The notes under the pieces are model-generated. The model saw nothing but the letters and a program-made list of their open reading frames with translations, was not told where the DNA came from and did not search any database. Below, in pieces: positions 31,586 to 41,363 of a DNA stretch of 64,000 bases. The position numbers and the translations under genes were made by a program. Every line of letters starts with the position of its first letter. The first letter of the stretch is position 1. The stretch comes from Tepidicella baoligensis (GTDB taxonomy: Bacteria; Pseudomonadota; Gammaproteobacteria; Burkholderiales; Burkholderiaceae_C): positions 80,506-144,505 of the forward strand of contig NZ_JACCDB010000007.1 of NCBI RefSeq assembly GCF_013432195.1. Reading direction: 5' to 3'.

Positions 31586-32008
31586 ATGCCTCAACTCAAA
31601 GGCTCTAAAACCGAGCAATGCCTGAAGGACGCCTTTGCTGGCGAATCCCAAGCCAACCGGCGTTACCTCTACTTCGCAAACAAGGCCGATGTGGAAGGCC
31701 AGAACGACGTGGCGGCCCTGTTCCGCTCCACCGCCGAGGGCGAGACTGGTCATGCCCATGGCCACCTGGAGTTCCTGGAAGCCGCAGGTGATCCAGCCAC
31801 CGGCTTGCCCATCGGCAGCACCCGCCAGAATCTGGAGTCGGCCATTGCTGGGGAAACCCACGAATACACCGACATGTACCCTGGCATGGCCAAGACGGCC
31901 CGCGAAGAAGGTTTCGACGAGATTGCCGATTGGTTTGAGACCCTGGCCAAGGCCGAGCGCTCACATGCCAATCGCTACAGCAAGGCCCTGGCCGAGCTGG
32001 TGGACTGA
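31586..32008 (+). CDS. Rubrerythrin (ferritin-like domain only)
   Basis: A 140-aa diiron four-helix protein. Metal-ligand Glu/His patterns are visible in [39 protein letters not shown] and [14 protein letters not shown]. It lacks the C-terminal rubredoxin domain of full rubrerythrins, so electrons must come from another protein. It probably reduces peroxide. ATG 31586 is chosen with AAGGAG six bases upstream, rather than the adjacent ATG 31580. It is followed by a strong terminator-like hairpin and then by an HdrD-like Fe-S protein and DUF3501, a recurrent three-gene association. Confidence 0.92.
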   Translation: MPQLKGSKTEQCLKDAFAGESQANRRYLYFANKADVEGQNDVAALFRSTAEGETGHAHGHLEFLEAAGDPATGLPIGSTRQNLESAIAGETHEYTDMYPGMAKTAREEGFDEIADWFETLAKAERSHANRYSKALAELVD

Positions 32009-32026
32009 GTCGGCACATTGAGCGTC

Positions 32027-32056
32027 GGGCGTTGGCCTCAGGGCCAGCGCCCTTTT
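32027..32056 (+). terminator. Intrinsic terminator after rubrerythrin
   Basis: Eleven-base arms GGGCGTTGGCC and GGCCAGCGCCC (one G-T pair) enclose a TCAG loop and are followed by TTTT. It lies 18 bases past the stop codon. Since the next two genes belong functionally with rubrerythrin, it may attenuate rather than fully stop transcription. Confidence 0.8.
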
Positions 32057-32117
32057 CTGAATGTGTCACAGCTGCATGCCATCAAGCGGCACCCCATAAC
32101 AACGAAAAGGAGCAACC

Positions 32118-33467
32118 ATGTCGAGAGAAGGCAATCTGGAAGCCCCCACCCGGCACCCCCTGGACTGGAAAAACCCGGATTTCTACAACGAAGACAAGTG
32201 CTTCGAGGAGCTGGAACGCATTTTCGACATCTGCCACGGTTGTCGCCGCTGTGTGAGCCTGTGCGGGGCCTTTCCCACGCTGTTCGACCTGGTGGACGAA
32301 AGTCCGACCATGGAAGTGGATGGCGTGAAAAAAGAAGACTACTGGAAAGTGGTGGACCAGTGTTACATGTGCGACCTGTGTTACATGACCAAGTGCCCGT
32401 ACACCCCGCCCCACGAGTGGAACCTGGACTTCCCGCACACCATGCTGCGCGCCAAAGCCATCAAGTTCAAGAAAGGCGGTGTCAAGTTCAGTGAAAAGCT
32501 GCTGGCCTCGACCGATGTGCACGGTTCGCTGGCCGGCATACCGGTGGTGGTGCAAGCGGTCAACGCCGTGAACAAGACCCAGGTGGCCCGCAGCGTGATG
32601 GAGAGCGCGCTGGGGGTGGACAAGCGGGCCTGGTTGCCGTCGCTGGCCACGCGGAAATTCCGCTCGTCGGCACCCGAAGCCCAAGCCACGGAAGTGAAGA
32701 ACGGCGAGCGCACCCCCGGCAAAGTGGTCATCTTTTCCACGTGCTACGTGAACTACAACGAGCCCGGCATCGGTCATGACCTGTTGAAGATCCTCGACCA
32801 TAACGCCATTCCCTACGTGCTGGTCGAGAAGGAAAAGTGCTGTGGCATGCCCAAGCTGGAACTGGGCGATCTGGACGCGGTGGCCGCCAGCAAGGAGGCC
32901 AACATCCCGGTACTGGCGAAATACGCCAAGGACGGCTTCGCCATCTTGAGTGCGGTGCCGAGCTGTACCCTGATGTTCAAGCAGGAAATCCCGCTGATGT
33001 TCCCCGACTGCCCCGACACACAGCTGGTGAAGGAGGCCATGTGGGACCCGTTCGAATACCTCGTCGCCCGCAAGCGCGATGGTTTGCTGAAGACCGAATT
33101 CCCTCAGAAACTGGGCAACGTGAGCTACCAGGTGCCTTGTCACAGCCGGGTGCAGAACATCGGCAAGAAGACGGAGGAATTGCTCAAGCTGGTGCCCGGC
33201 ACCACGGTGCAAACCATCGAGCGCTGTTCCGGCCACGCCGGCACCTACGGCGTGAAAAAAGGCAGCCATGAGATGGCGATGAAGATCGGCAAACCGGTGT
33301 TCAAGGCCATGTCGCAGATGAAGGACGGCGCCAAGCCCGACTACATCAGCTCCGATTGCCCGCTGGGCGGCCACCATATCGCCCAGGGGTTTGAAGTCAA
33401 CCAGCTGGGAGAGCCCACACTGGCGCACCCCTTGACGCTGGTGCGCATCGCCTACGGTCTGAAATAA
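32118..33467 (+). CDS. HdrD/GlpC-like iron-sulfur protein
   Basis: A 449-aa soluble protein. Two Fe4S4 binding sets are near the N-terminus: CHGCRRCVSLCGAF (residues about 38-51) and CYMCDLCYMTKCPY (about 84-97). Two cysteine-rich CCG domains follow, with KEKCCGMPKLELGD and ERCSGHAGTYG plus SSDCPLGGHH. Such proteins carry electrons to a partner; beside rubrerythrin, it is a reasonable candidate electron donor to the diiron centre. ATG 32118 has AAGGAG eight bases upstream. DUF3501 follows after 14 bases, so these two are one transcript. Confidence 0.9.
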   Translation: MSREGNLEAPTRHPLDWKNPDFYNEDKCFEELERIFDICHGCRRCVSLCGAFPTLFDLVDESPTMEVDGVKKEDYWKVVDQCYMCDLCYMTKCPYTPPHEWNLDFPHTMLRAKAIKFKKGGVKFSEKLLASTDVHGSLAGIPVVVQAVNAVNKTQVARSVMESALGVDKRAWLPSLATRKFRSSAPEAQATEVKNGERTPGKVVIFSTCYVNYNEPGIGHDLLKILDHNAIPYVLVEKEKCCGMPKLELGDLDAVAASKEANIPVLAKYAKDGFAILSAVPSCTLMFKQEIPLMFPDCPDTQLVKEAMWDPFEYLVARKRDGLLKTEFPQKLGNVSYQVPCHSRVQNIGKKTEELLKLVPGTTVQTIERCSGHAGTYGVKKGSHEMAMKIGKPVFKAMSQMKDGAKPDYISSDCPLGGHHIAQGFEVNQLGEPTLAHPLTLVRIAYGLK

Positions 33468-33481
33468 AGGGGAACCATGCC

Positions 33482-34072
33482 ATGCAACTGACCGGAAAGA
33501 TCACCCCCGACAGCCTGATGACCCTGGAGGCCTACGCCAAATGGCGCAAGGTCCACAAGCCCGACATCATGGCGCATCGAAAGCTGCGTACCGTGCATTT
33601 GGGCGAACACATCAGCGTGCAGTTCGAAAGCGAGCTGAGCATGCGCTACCAGATCCAGGAGATGCTGCGCATCGAAAAAATCTTCGAGGAAGAAGGCATA
33701 CAGGACGAAATCGATGCCTATGCCCCCCTCGTGCCCGATGGCACCAACTGGAAGGCCACCATGATGCTCGAATACCCCGATATCCACGAGCGTCGGCGCG
33801 AACTGGCCAAGCTGATCGGGGTAGAAGACCACATGTTCGTGGAGGTCGAGGGGCACGAGCGCGTGTATGCAATCGCCGACGAGGACCTGGATCGGGAAAC
33901 ACCGGAAAAGACCTCGGCGGTCCATTTCCTGCGCTTCGAGCTGACGCCCGCCATGCGCGCCGCGGTAAAGGCAGGGGCGGGCGTCAAGCTCGGGTGTGAC
34001 CATACGCATTACCCCGCCCATGTGCAGATTGCACCGGAAACGCTGGCCAGTTTGGCCGGGGATCTGAAATAG
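33482..34072 (+). CDS. DUF3501 family protein
   Basis: A 196-aa protein of unknown function. The sequence KLRTVHLGEHISVQFES, RYQIQEMLRIEKIFEEEG and VDRETPEKTSAVHFLRFEL-like blocks (here D-L-D-R-E-T-P-E-K-T) mark the DUF3501 family, which is repeatedly found directly after the rubrerythrin and HdrD-like genes. No membrane segment or catalytic motif is visible. The charged, mixed alpha/beta composition suggests a cytoplasmic accessory protein. Confidence 0.88.
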   Translation: MQLTGKITPDSLMTLEAYAKWRKVHKPDIMAHRKLRTVHLGEHISVQFESELSMRYQIQEMLRIEKIFEEEGIQDEIDAYAPLVPDGTNWKATMMLEYPDIHERRRELAKLIGVEDHMFVEVEGHERVYAIADEDLDRETPEKTSAVHFLRFELTPAMRAAVKAGAGVKLGCDHTHYPAHVQIAPETLASLAGDLK

Positions 34073-34191
34073 CCCAGGTCGGCCCACCGGCGGCGAGGCC
34101 ACTGCGACGGCGCGAGAGCGTGGCTGAGCGGGCCTAGGGTGTGGGCTTGTTCACGCTTGCCAGATAATCGCCTGGGTAGAGGATATTGAAC

Positions 34192-34968
34192 ATGTTGTTT
34201 TTATTGTCTCCGGCCAAGGCGCTCGACTATGAAACGCCCCCCCACGTGGACCTGCACACCCAGCCGCTGTTCGTGCCGCAGGCGCAAGAACTGATCGCCG
34301 TGTTGCGCGAAAAAACGCCCCAGGAAATCGCGTCGCTGATGAACCTGAGCGACTCGCTCGCGGGCCTGAACGTCGCACGCTACCAAGCTTGGGAGCCGAC
34401 TTTCACCACGGCCAACTCGAAGCAGGCCGTATTGGCTTTCAATGGTGATGTCTATGAAGGGCTGGACGCCCGCAGCCTCGACGCATCGCAGCTCGCCTGG
34501 TTGCAGGAGCACTTGTGCATCCTGAGCGGCCTGTACGGGGTGTTGCGCCCGCTCGATCTGATGCAGCCTTACCGGCTGGAGATGGGCACCCGGCTGGTCA
34601 CGCCCAAGGGCAAGAACCTCTACCAGTTCTGGGGCACGCAGATTGCCGACTACCTGAACCAGCGCGCGGCCGCCCAGCGGGTGTCGGTGATCATCAACCT
34701 CGCCAGCGAGGAGTATTTCAAATCGGTGGACCTCAAGGTGCTCAAGCCGCAGGTGGTGAGCTGTGTGTTCGAGGAACTCAAGGCCGGGCGGTACAAAGTC
34801 ATCAGCTTCATGGCCAAGCGGGCCCGGGGTTTGATGATGCGTTATGCCGTGCAGCACAAGGTATCGACGGTGGATGACCTCAAGGGTTTTGACCTGGAGG
34901 GGTACGCTTTCGTGCCGGCGGCTTCCCGGCCTGACCGCCTCGTGTTCCGGCGCGATGCACGGCCTTGA
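34192..34968 (+). CDS. yaaA: Peroxide stress protein YaaA
   Basis: A 258-aa DUF328 protein. It opens [14 protein letters not shown], with [33 protein letters not shown] and a C-terminal [14 protein letters not shown], all typical. In E. coli YaaA limits free iron and DNA damage during hydrogen peroxide stress and binds DNA. It lies after the rubrerythrin block with a separate start, so this part of the window is rich in peroxide-defence functions. ATG 34192 is preferred over TTG 34186, with AGAGG nine bases upstream. Confidence 0.93.
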   Translation: MLFLLSPAKALDYETPPHVDLHTQPLFVPQAQELIAVLREKTPQEIASLMNLSDSLAGLNVARYQAWEPTFTTANSKQAVLAFNGDVYEGLDARSLDASQLAWLQEHLCILSGLYGVLRPLDLMQPYRLEMGTRLVTPKGKNLYQFWGTQIADYLNQRAAAQRVSVIINLASEEYFKSVDLKVLKPQVVSCVFEELKAGRYKVISFMAKRARGLMMRYAVQHKVSTVDDLKGFDLEGYAFVPAASRPDRLVFRRDARP

Positions 34969-34993
34969 TGGACCCATGCGGCAGGAGAACCAG

Positions 34994-35821
34994 ATGACCC
35001 AGACGGTGACACCGGAGCTGCGGCAATGGATCATCGAACAAGCCACGGCGGGATTCGCCCCGGATGCCGTGCTCAAGGCCATGATCGATGTGGGGTGGGA
35101 GGCATCGGTGGCCACTGCCGCACTGGAGCAGACGATGGAGGCCCATCTGGCGGGTTTGGCGACGACCCCGCTACCCCGGCCGGACCTGACCGGCGCGCCC
35201 CGAACGATCGACGTTGGAGACCGGCAGGTGGAGGTGGTCGTATCGATGCGTCAGCCGGAGTTGGTGGTGTTCGGCAACCTGCTGTCGGCGCACGAGTGCG
35301 AGGCCCTGATCGAAGCGGCGCGTCCCCGGATGTCGCGTTCCCTGACGGTTCAGACGACCACCGGTGGCGAGGAACTGAACCCGGACCGCACCAGCGACGG
35401 CATGTTCTTTCGGCGCGGAGAAAACGAGGTCGTGGCCCGGGTGGAAGCCCGCATTGCCCGCTTGTTGCAGTGGCCAGTGGAAAACGGCGAGGGACTGCAG
35501 ATCCTCCACTACCGGCCAGGGGCCGAATACAAGCCGCATTACGATTATTTCGATCCCAAGGAGCCGGGTACGGCGAACATCGTGCGGCGCGGAGGGCAGC
35601 GTGTGGCCACGCTGGTGATCTACCTCAACGAGCCTTTGCGTGGCGGTGGCACCACGTTTCCTGATGTGGGTCTGGAAGTCGCGCCCAAGCGCGGACAAGC
35701 GGTGTTCTTTGCCTACGACCGCCCGCACCCGGCCACGCGCACGCTGCATGGTGGGGCGCCCGTGATCGAGGGCGAGAAGTGGGTCGCCACCAAGTGGCTG
35801 CGCGAGCGGGAGTTCACATGA
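34994..35821 (+). CDS. 2-oxoglutarate/Fe(II) oxygenase, prolyl-4-hydroxylase type
   Basis: A 275-aa protein. The double-stranded beta-helix domain begins about residue 95. The iron ligands are seen as HYD in [10 protein letters not shown] and the distal His in [11 protein letters not shown], with a Lys in [10 protein letters not shown] for 2-oxoglutarate. [16 protein letters not shown] and GGGTTFP are typical of the P4H family. The first 90 residues are a helical extension. AGGAG lies seven bases before ATG 34994. Its stop overlaps the queF start (ATGA), so the two are translationally coupled, though no functional link is known. Confidence 0.9.
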   Translation: MTQTVTPELRQWIIEQATAGFAPDAVLKAMIDVGWEASVATAALEQTMEAHLAGLATTPLPRPDLTGAPRTIDVGDRQVEVVVSMRQPELVVFGNLLSAHECEALIEAARPRMSRSLTVQTTTGGEELNPDRTSDGMFFRRGENEVVARVEARIARLLQWPVENGEGLQILHYRPGAEYKPHYDYFDPKEPGTANIVRRGGQRVATLVIYLNEPLRGGGTTFPDVGLEVAPKRGQAVFFAYDRPHPATRTLHGGAPVIEGEKWVATKWLREREFT

Positions 35822-36663
35822 CGGCATTGGCCTCCAGTCCACTGGGCAAGACATCGGCCTACGTGGAGCGCTACGATCCGTCGCTGCTGTTCCCGATCCC
35901 GCGCCAGCCCAAGCGGGACGAGATCGGTATTGGGGCTACAACCCCTTTCACAGGGGCAGACCTCTGGACCGCTTACGAGCTGAGTTGGCTCAATCCGCGC
36001 GGCAAGCCGCAGGTGGCGCTGGCACACATCACCGTGCCCTGCGAGACAACCCACATCATCGAGAGCAAATCGTTCAAGCTGTACCTCAACAGCTTCAACC
36101 AAACCGTTTTCGAGAGCATCGAAGCGGTGCAACAACGCTTGCGCGAGGACTTGAGCGAAGCCGTCTGGCGGGGCCACTCGATGAGGGGGAGCGTGGGCGT
36201 GCGCCTGGTGGGGCCACAGGCTTTCGGGGCTGAGCTGATCCAGCCCCTGGAGGGGCTGAGCTTGGACCGACTGGATGTGGAATGCACCGATTACACGCCA
36301 GCCCCCTGGCATTTGAGCGCCGACCCTGACCAGCCGCCGGTGGCCGAGGTGCTGGTGAGCGATCTGCTCAAGAGCAACTGCCTGGTGACCGGCCAGCCCG
36401 ACTGGGGCAGTGTGCGCATTGCCTACACCGGTGCGCCCATCGACCAGGCCGGGCTGCTGCGCTACCTGGTGAGCTTTCGCCAGCACCACGAATTTCATGA
36501 GCAGTGCGTCGAGCGGGTGTTCATGGACATCTGGACCCGCTGCCGCCCGACGCGCCTGAGCGTGTATGCACGGTACACGCGCCGCGGCGGGCTGGACATC
36601 AACCCCTGGCGCACCAGCCACCCCCAGCAGCCGCCAGTGAACCAGCGTACCGCGCGGCAATGA
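35818..36663 (+). CDS. queF: NADPH-dependent 7-cyano-7-deazaguanine reductase
   Basis: A 281-aa long-form QueF, which reduces preQ0 to preQ1 in queuosine biosynthesis. The second T-fold domain contains the active-site Cys and Asp in [14 protein letters not shown]; substrate-binding [14 protein letters not shown] and the [17 protein letters not shown] segment are present. Length matches the E. coli type. The ATG overlaps the stop of the upstream hydroxylase gene. No other queuosine genes are in the window. Confidence 0.94.
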   Translation: MTALASSPLGKTSAYVERYDPSLLFPIPRQPKRDEIGIGATTPFTGADLWTAYELSWLNPRGKPQVALAHITVPCETTHIIESKSFKLYLNSFNQTVFESIEAVQQRLREDLSEAVWRGHSMRGSVGVRLVGPQAFGAELIQPLEGLSLDRLDVECTDYTPAPWHLSADPDQPPVAEVLVSDLLKSNCLVTGQPDWGSVRIAYTGAPIDQAGLLRYLVSFRQHHEFHEQCVERVFMDIWTRCRPTRLSVYARYTRRGGLDINPWRTSHPQQPPVNQRTARQ

Positions 36664-36679
36664 GAGGTGGCGGTCTGCT

Positions 36680-38257
36680 TCAGGGCAGGCGGAACACCTG
36701 CACGGCCCGTTGCAGGCTGAGGGTGCCTTGGTTCAGGCGTTGCGCGGCTGAGGTGGATTCCTGGACCAGTGTGGCGTTTTGCTGCGTCACCGAGTCGAGC
36801 TGGGCCACCGCTTCATTGACCTGGGCAATGCCGAGCGACTGCTCCTGCGTGGCGTGGGTGATTTGCAGCACCAGCTCCGACATGCGCTGAACTTCCTGTA
36901 CCACCCGGTCGATGGTCTCGGCCGCATGGTGCATTTTCCCGGAACCCTGGCTGACCTGCTCGACCGAGTGACCGATCAGTTCACGGATTTCACGGGCCGC
37001 ATTGGCGCTGCGCTGGGCCAGGGCCCGCACCTCGGAAGCGACCACGGCGAAGCCGCGTCCCTGCTCGCCGGCCCGGGCGGCTTCCACGGCGGCGTTGAGC
37101 GCCAGGATATTGGTCTGGAAGGCGATGCTTTCGATCACACCGATGATGTCGCTCATTTTGCGCGACGATTGTTCGATCGCGTCCATGGACTGGCGTACGG
37201 CACGGATGGCCTCCTGCCCCTCGTTGGCCGTTTGCGTGCTGTGGCGCGTCTGCTGCGCGACCTGGTTCGCGGTGTCGGCGGTCTGTTTCACCGTGCCGGA
37301 GAGCTGTTCCATCGACGCGGCGGTTTCCTCCAGGCTGGTGGCCTGTGATTCCGTTCGGGTTGCGAGGTTTTGGCTGCCGGTGGCTATTTCCTCGGCCGAA
37401 CGGCTGAAGCCGGCGATTTCGGTGCGCACGTCGCCGATGACCGCGCGCAGGTTCACCTGTACCTGCATCAGCTTGCGGATCAGAGAGCCCATGGGCTCGG
37501 GGAAATGGTCGTTGGCACGGGAGGTCAGGTTGCAGCTGGCCAGGTCGCGGGCGAGGCGGTCGGCTTCTTCGAGCGCACGCTGGAATCCCTGGCGGAACCA
37601 GGCATACACGGCCGCTGCACCGATGGCCAGCAGGCCCGCCTGCAACGCCAGCGCGCTGCCGTCGCCGAGCAGTTCGGGGCGCCACCAGCGCAGTGCCGCC
37701 GGCAGCGTGCCCACGACGGCCAGTCCGATCAGGGCACCGGCCAGCCGCTCGCCCAGGGTGAGGTGACGGTGCGACTCCAACCAGCCGCGCCAGCCGACCC
37801 GCAGCACCCGCCCTTCCTTGAGCTTGATCGTGGGACGGCCGGACTCGCGTTCGCGGGCCAGCTGGGCGTAGAGGGTTTCGGCCGCGCGGATTTGCTCGCG
37901 CGTGGGTTTGACGCGGACCGAGAGGTAGCCGACGGGCTTGCCGTCTTGCAGGATCGGGGTCACGTTGGCCACGACCCAGTAGTGGTCGCCGTTCTTGCGG
38001 CGGTTTTTCACCAAACCGGTCCAGGGGCGGCCTCGGCCGATGGTGGCCCACAGGTCCTTGAAGCCCTCGGCGGGCATGTCGGGATGGCGGATCAGGTTGT
38101 GGTTCTGCCCGATCAGTTCGTCCTGCGTGTAGCCGCTGACCTTGATGAAGGCCTGGTTGGCGTGGGTGATGTAGCCCTTGGTGTCGGTGACGGACACCAG
38201 CATCTCGGTGTCGGGGTAGTCGTACTCCTGCTGCGTGACGGGCAGGTTCATTCTCAT
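36680..38257 (-). CDS. PAS-domain methyl-accepting chemotaxis protein (Aer-like)
   Basis: A 525-aa chemoreceptor. Residues about 15-115 are a PAS domain ([36 protein letters not shown]). Two hydrophobic segments follow around 170-215, and the cytoplasmic signalling domain fills the rest, with the hairpin tip [33 protein letters not shown] (key part [18 protein letters not shown]). No periplasmic sensor domain is seen, so it should sense an internal cue such as redox state, as Aer does. ATG 38257 has AGGAGA upstream. Confidence 0.92.
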   Translation of the reverse strand: MRMNLPVTQQEYDYPDTEMLVSVTDTKGYITHANQAFIKVSGYTQDELIGQNHNLIRHPDMPAEGFKDLWATIGRGRPWTGLVKNRRKNGDHYWVVANVTPILQDGKPVGYLSVRVKPTREQIRAAETLYAQLARERESGRPTIKLKEGRVLRVGWRGWLESHRHLTLGERLAGALIGLAVVGTLPAALRWWRPELLGDGSALALQAGLLAIGAAAVYAWFRQGFQRALEEADRLARDLASCNLTSRANDHFPEPMGSLIRKLMQVQVNLRAVIGDVRTEIAGFSRSAEEIATGSQNLATRTESQATSLEETAASMEQLSGTVKQTADTANQVAQQTRHSTQTANEGQEAIRAVRQSMDAIEQSSRKMSDIIGVIESIAFQTNILALNAAVEAARAGEQGRGFAVVASEVRALAQRSANAAREIRELIGHSVEQVSQGSGKMHHAAETIDRVVQEVQRMSELVLQITHATQEQSLGIAQVNEAVAQLDSVTQQNATLVQESTSAAQRLNQGTLSLQRAVQVFRLP

Positions 38258-38363
38258 CGCTGTCTCCTGTGCCTGGTCCGGTCGGCCATGCGTTCGGGTG
38301 AATGGGGATTCTACGCAATGGCCGTGCCTGGACCGGACATGCCTCGACCGGGCGAACTCAGGA

Positions 38364-39563
38364 TCAGAAGAGGTCAGCCTGTGGCGACGGTGCGTCGCGG
38401 GGGGCGATGGGGGACGTGGGGGCCGTGTCGGCGAGACGCATCAGTGCATCGGCTCGAACGCCGAGCAGGCGCAACGGGCGGTCCAGGGGTGCCCGTTTCA
38501 GGGCCAGACCGGCACCGCGGCGCAGCACGGTGGCCTCGTCGGTCGGTGCGGCCAGGCGCTGGTGGCGTGTCACGGTCTGGAAGTCGTCGTACTTGAGCTT
38601 AACCGCCACCCCGCCGGCCCGGTAGCCCTTGCGTTGCAGATCGGCCGCTACCTGCTCGCACAGCCGCGTGAACACGGCACCCAGTGCCGCGCGGTCACGC
38701 CGGGGGTGCAGGTTGCGTTCAAAGGTGGTTTCCCGGCTCATGCTCACGGGTTCGCTGCGGGTCTGTACCGGGCGGTCGTCACGGCCCCAGGCCGCTTCGT
38801 GCAGCCACAGCCCCTGGGTCGGGCCGAAGTGCTCCTGCAAGGTATCGAGTGGCTGCGACGCCAGATCGCCTATCGTGTGGATGCCCAGTGTTTCGAGCTT
38901 CTGCTCGGTTTTGGGGCCTATGCCGTTGATCTTGCGGCACGGCAGGGGCCAGATCAGCGTTTGCAGGTCGTGTTCGTGGACGATGGCAATGCCGTTGGGT
39001 TTGTGGAATTCGCTGGCCATCTTGGCCAGCAGCTTGTTGGGCGCCACGCCGATGGAGCAGGTCAGGCCGGTGGCCTCGAATATGCCTTTCTGAATCAGTC
39101 TGGCCAGCACCCGTCCTCCTTCGCGCTGGCCCCCGGGAACGTCGGTGAAATCGATATAGACCTCATCGATACCCCGGTCCTCCATGACTGGGGCGATCTC
39201 GGTGATGACGGCTTTGAACGCGTGCGAGTAGCGCCGATAGGCGTCGAAGTCCACCGGCAGCAGGATGGCATCCGGGCAGAGCCGGGCGGCCTTCATCAGT
39301 CCCATGGCCGATCCCACGCCAAACTGCCGCGCCGCATAGGTGGCCGTGGTGACGACGCCGCGCCCGGCATAGTCGCGCAGCCGAGGGAAGGCTGCTGGCG
39401 GGATCTCGGCTTCGGGCACATCGGCGTAGGTTCGGCCCAGGGCATGGTCGGCGTTGCGGCGGCCACCCCCGATCACCAGGGGCAGGCCTTTCAGTTGCGG
39501 GTAGCGCAGCAGTTCCACCGACGCGTAGAAGGCGTCCATGTCGAGGTGAGCGATGCGTCTCAT
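38364..39563 (-). CDS. dinB: DNA polymerase IV
   Basis: A 399-aa Y-family translesion polymerase. The catalytic acidic residues are in [12 protein letters not shown] near the N-terminus and [11 protein letters not shown] near residue 130. [23 protein letters not shown] and the helix-hairpin-helix [17 protein letters not shown] follow, then the little-finger domain. The last five residues, QADLF, are a canonical beta-clamp-binding motif. ATG 39563 begins [10 protein letters not shown]. The upstream gap holds three DnaA-box-like sequences. The chemoreceptor gene follows 106 bases downstream. Confidence 0.95.
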   Translation of the reverse strand: MRRIAHLDMDAFYASVELLRYPQLKGLPLVIGGGRRNADHALGRTYADVPEAEIPPAAFPRLRDYAGRGVVTTATYAARQFGVGSAMGLMKAARLCPDAILLPVDFDAYRRYSHAFKAVITEIAPVMEDRGIDEVYIDFTDVPGGQREGGRVLARLIQKGIFEATGLTCSIGVAPNKLLAKMASEFHKPNGIAIVHEHDLQTLIWPLPCRKINGIGPKTEQKLETLGIHTIGDLASQPLDTLQEHFGPTQGLWLHEAAWGRDDRPVQTRSEPVSMSRETTFERNLHPRRDRAALGAVFTRLCEQVAADLQRKGYRAGGVAVKLKYDDFQTVTRHQRLAAPTDEATVLRRGAGLALKRAPLDRPLRLLGVRADALMRLADTAPTSPIAPRDAPSPQADLF

Positions 39564-39633
39564 GGGGCGAGGGCGGGGATACTGAAACGTTGAGCAGCGG
39601 CCGCCAACCCAATATCGGCGCGGCCTGTAGCGA

Positions 39634-39684
39634 TTGTCCACGGGTTTGTCCACAGCTTCGGCCACAGCCGATGTGGACAAACCC
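39634..39684. promoter_or_regulatory. DnaA-box-like cluster and 13-bp inverted repeat upstream of dinB
   Basis: TTGTCCACG (39634-39642), TTGTCCACA (39646-39654) and an inverted TTGTCCACA (39672-39680) each differ little from the DnaA box TTATCCACA. The last two lie inside perfect 13-bp arms, GGGTTTGTCCACA (39642-39654) and TGTGGACAAACCC (39672-39684), with a 17-base spacer. The element sits between divergent dinB and the pcaC-like gene. Confidence 0.6.
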
Positions 39685-39727
39685 AGGTATGCTTGGAGCC
39701 GGTCAGACGACCGCAGGAACAATCACG

Positions 39728-40114
39728 ATGGACACCTCCGACCACAAGGATTTCGACCGGGGCCTCGCCATGCGCAAGCGCGTGATGGGGGAAGACTTCG
39801 TGGCCCGCGCTTTCAGCGGGCTCACCGATTTCACCGCGCCGCTGCAGCAATACATCACCCGCAACGCCTGGGGCGACGTGTGGCAGCGCCCAGGGCTGGA
39901 CCTGAAAACGCGCAGCCTCGTCACCGTGGCCATGCTCACGGCCTTGGGCAAGCAGCATGAACTCAAGGGGCATGTGCGCGGCGCCCTGAACAACGGCGCC
40001 ACGGCGCAGGAGATCCAGGAGGTGCTGCTGCACGCCAGCATCTACTGCGGGCTGCCGGCGGCGGTGGAGGCGTTCCGCTCGGCTGCCGAGGTGGTGGACG
40101 GCCCGCAAGGCTGA
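39728..40114 (+). CDS. Carboxymuconolactone decarboxylase family protein (PcaC-like)
   Basis: A 128-aa all-helical protein closely resembling 4-carboxymuconolactone decarboxylase. Visible are GLAMRKRVMGEDFVARAF, ITRNAWGDVWQRPGLDLKTRS, the GHVRGALNNGATAQEIQEVLLH block with the conserved His, and IYCGLPAAVEAF. PcaC converts carboxymuconolactone to 3-oxoadipate enol-lactone in protocatechuate breakdown. No other pca genes lie nearby, although scoAB, 1.3 kb on, encodes a related CoA-transferase type. AGGA is upstream of ATG 39728. Exact substrate uncertain. Confidence 0.85.
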   Translation: MDTSDHKDFDRGLAMRKRVMGEDFVARAFSGLTDFTAPLQQYITRNAWGDVWQRPGLDLKTRSLVTVAMLTALGKQHELKGHVRGALNNGATAQEIQEVLLHASIYCGLPAAVEAFRSAAEVVDGPQG

Positions 40115-40121
40115 CGAGACC

Positions 40122-40742
40122 TCAGGGCCCGGGAGGTGGCGGAGGGGCGCCCTCGGGAGGTGGCGCGGTGCGGATGTCGTCGAACTGCCGACGCAGCCGT
40201 TCCAGCCCCTGCCGGAAGGCTTCGGCATCGCCATGCTCGAAGAAGGTGGGATAGCGGTCGTGTGCGCCGTAGAGCCGCCGTGCGTGCTTGATCGGGCACC
40301 AGTATTGCTCGGTGCGGGCGGCGATCTCCCGGGCGTAGGCAATGACCCCGTTGCCGTAGGAGCAATAGAAGCAGTTGAACTTTTCGATGGCGTTCAGGTA
40401 AGGCAGATCGGCGCGGTCAAACACCAGGTAGTCGGCCCGCCGCACCTTGGGGATGCGGTATACCGGGAAGCACACCGCCTGGTAGACCGTGACGAAGAGG
40501 TCCAGTAGCGCAAACACCGGCCAGCCGGCATAAATCACGGGCGCCGTGAGCACCACCGAGAGCCGCGTCCCGCGCAGGTAGCGCCACAGGCTTACCCGCT
40601 GTTGTCGCTGCAGTTCCACCAAGCGGCCAGCGAGGGCCCGGCGTTGCTGTTCGAACTCGGCCCGCAGCCGGGCGTATTCCTGTTCCACCTGCTCCTGCAG
40701 GGACTGGATGCGGGCCAGGAGTTCTTCGATCGAAGGGGGCAT
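40122..40742 (-). CDS. Conserved-looking hypothetical protein with a CxxC motif and hydrophobic segment
   Basis: I do not recognise the family. The 206-aa protein starts with a Glu/Arg/Gln-rich helix likely to form a coiled coil (residues 1-50). A hydrophobic stretch at about 60-92 (T-A-P-V-I-Y-A-G-W-P-V-F-A-L-L-D-L-F) may be a membrane anchor or hairpin. A segment with three Cys follows: NCFYCSYGNGVIAYAREIAA and, 14 residues on, QYWCPIKHA. The tail is Pro-rich (PPPEGAPPPPPGP). Three Cys plus nearby His could bind metal or a cluster. It lies between the pcaC-like gene (convergent) and the PAS-LuxR regulator (upstream, same strand). Confidence 0.75.
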   Translation of the reverse strand: MPPSIEELLARIQSLQEQVEQEYARLRAEFEQQRRALAGRLVELQRQQRVSLWRYLRGTRLSVVLTAPVIYAGWPVFALLDLFVTVYQAVCFPVYRIPKVRRADYLVFDRADLPYLNAIEKFNCFYCSYGNGVIAYAREIAARTEQYWCPIKHARRLYGAHDRYPTFFEHGDAEAFRQGLERLRRQFDDIRTAPPPEGAPPPPPGP

Positions 40743-40764
40743 GGGGTTTTCTCCGTTGATGGGG

Positions 40765-41337
40765 TCAGCCGGTCAGCAGCCGTTGCACCAGATCGACCGA
40801 ACTGCTGGCCTGATACTTGCGCATCAGTCGGGCCCGGTAAATTTCCACCGTGCGCGGGCTGATACCCAGGGTTTTGCCGATTTCCTTGGCCGTCAGGCCT
40901 TTCATCACCAAGGCGGCGACTTCGCGCTCGCGCGCGGTCAGCTCGGCCTTGACCGGGCGGCGGGACGACAAGTCTTCGAAGCTCCAGATGCCGGCGGCGT
41001 GCGGGTCGGCGCGGTCCAGTGCCCGGCCGGTGACGTGACACCAGAAGGTCTGCCCGGCCAAACGGCCGCCGACGCGCTTCATCACCCGCTCGTCGGAATA
41101 GTGGCCCCGGGCATTGAGGATGGGCGCGATGCGTTCGCCGATGCGTTCGAACTCGTCGGCACTGGGGTAGAGCAGCTGGAAGCTTTGGCCGATGAGTTCG
41201 TCGCGCGTGACGCCGAACATCTCGCAAACCGCCTGATTGCAGTCCACCATCGTGCGGTGGCGCGACAGCACCAGCCCCACCGGGGCCAGATCGAAGGCGA
41301 GGCGATAGTCGATGTCGGGGGTGGCAGCGGTTTTCAA
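40765..41337 (-). CDS. PAS-LuxR transcriptional regulator
   Basis: About 190 aa. An N-terminal PAS domain ([35 protein letters not shown]) is followed by a LuxR-type helix-turn-helix ([23 protein letters not shown] and [17 protein letters not shown]). The PAS domain probably senses a small molecule or acyl-CoA. It is divergent from scoAB with a perfect palindrome between them, so it is the likely scoAB regulator. No ATG start fits: TTG 41337 and TTG 41364 are both in frame, and neither has a good ribosome site. I prefer 41337 because the other would overlap the palindrome. Confidence 0.85.
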   Translation of the reverse strand: MKTAATPDIDYRLAFDLAPVGLVLSRHRTMVDCNQAVCEMFGVTRDELIGQSFQLLYPSADEFERIGERIAPILNARGHYSDERVMKRVGGRLAGQTFWCHVTGRALDRADPHAAGIWSFEDLSSRRPVKAELTAREREVAALVMKGLTAKEIGKTLGISPRTVEIYRARLMRKYQASSSVDLVQRLLTG

Positions 41338-41363
41338 GGGGGCTAGGGGTTGGCCTTTAGGCA

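Noticed and set aside
39564..39727. LexA box before dinB
   Set aside because: No CTGT-N8-ACAG-like symmetric site was found; the strong dyad there is DnaA-box-like instead.
40122..40170. Repeat GGGAGGTGGCG near the end of the 206-aa gene as another valS-type palindromic element
   Set aside because: It is a short Pro-codon repeat coding for the PPPEGAPPPPPGP tail and lacks the ordered blocks of the valS repeats.
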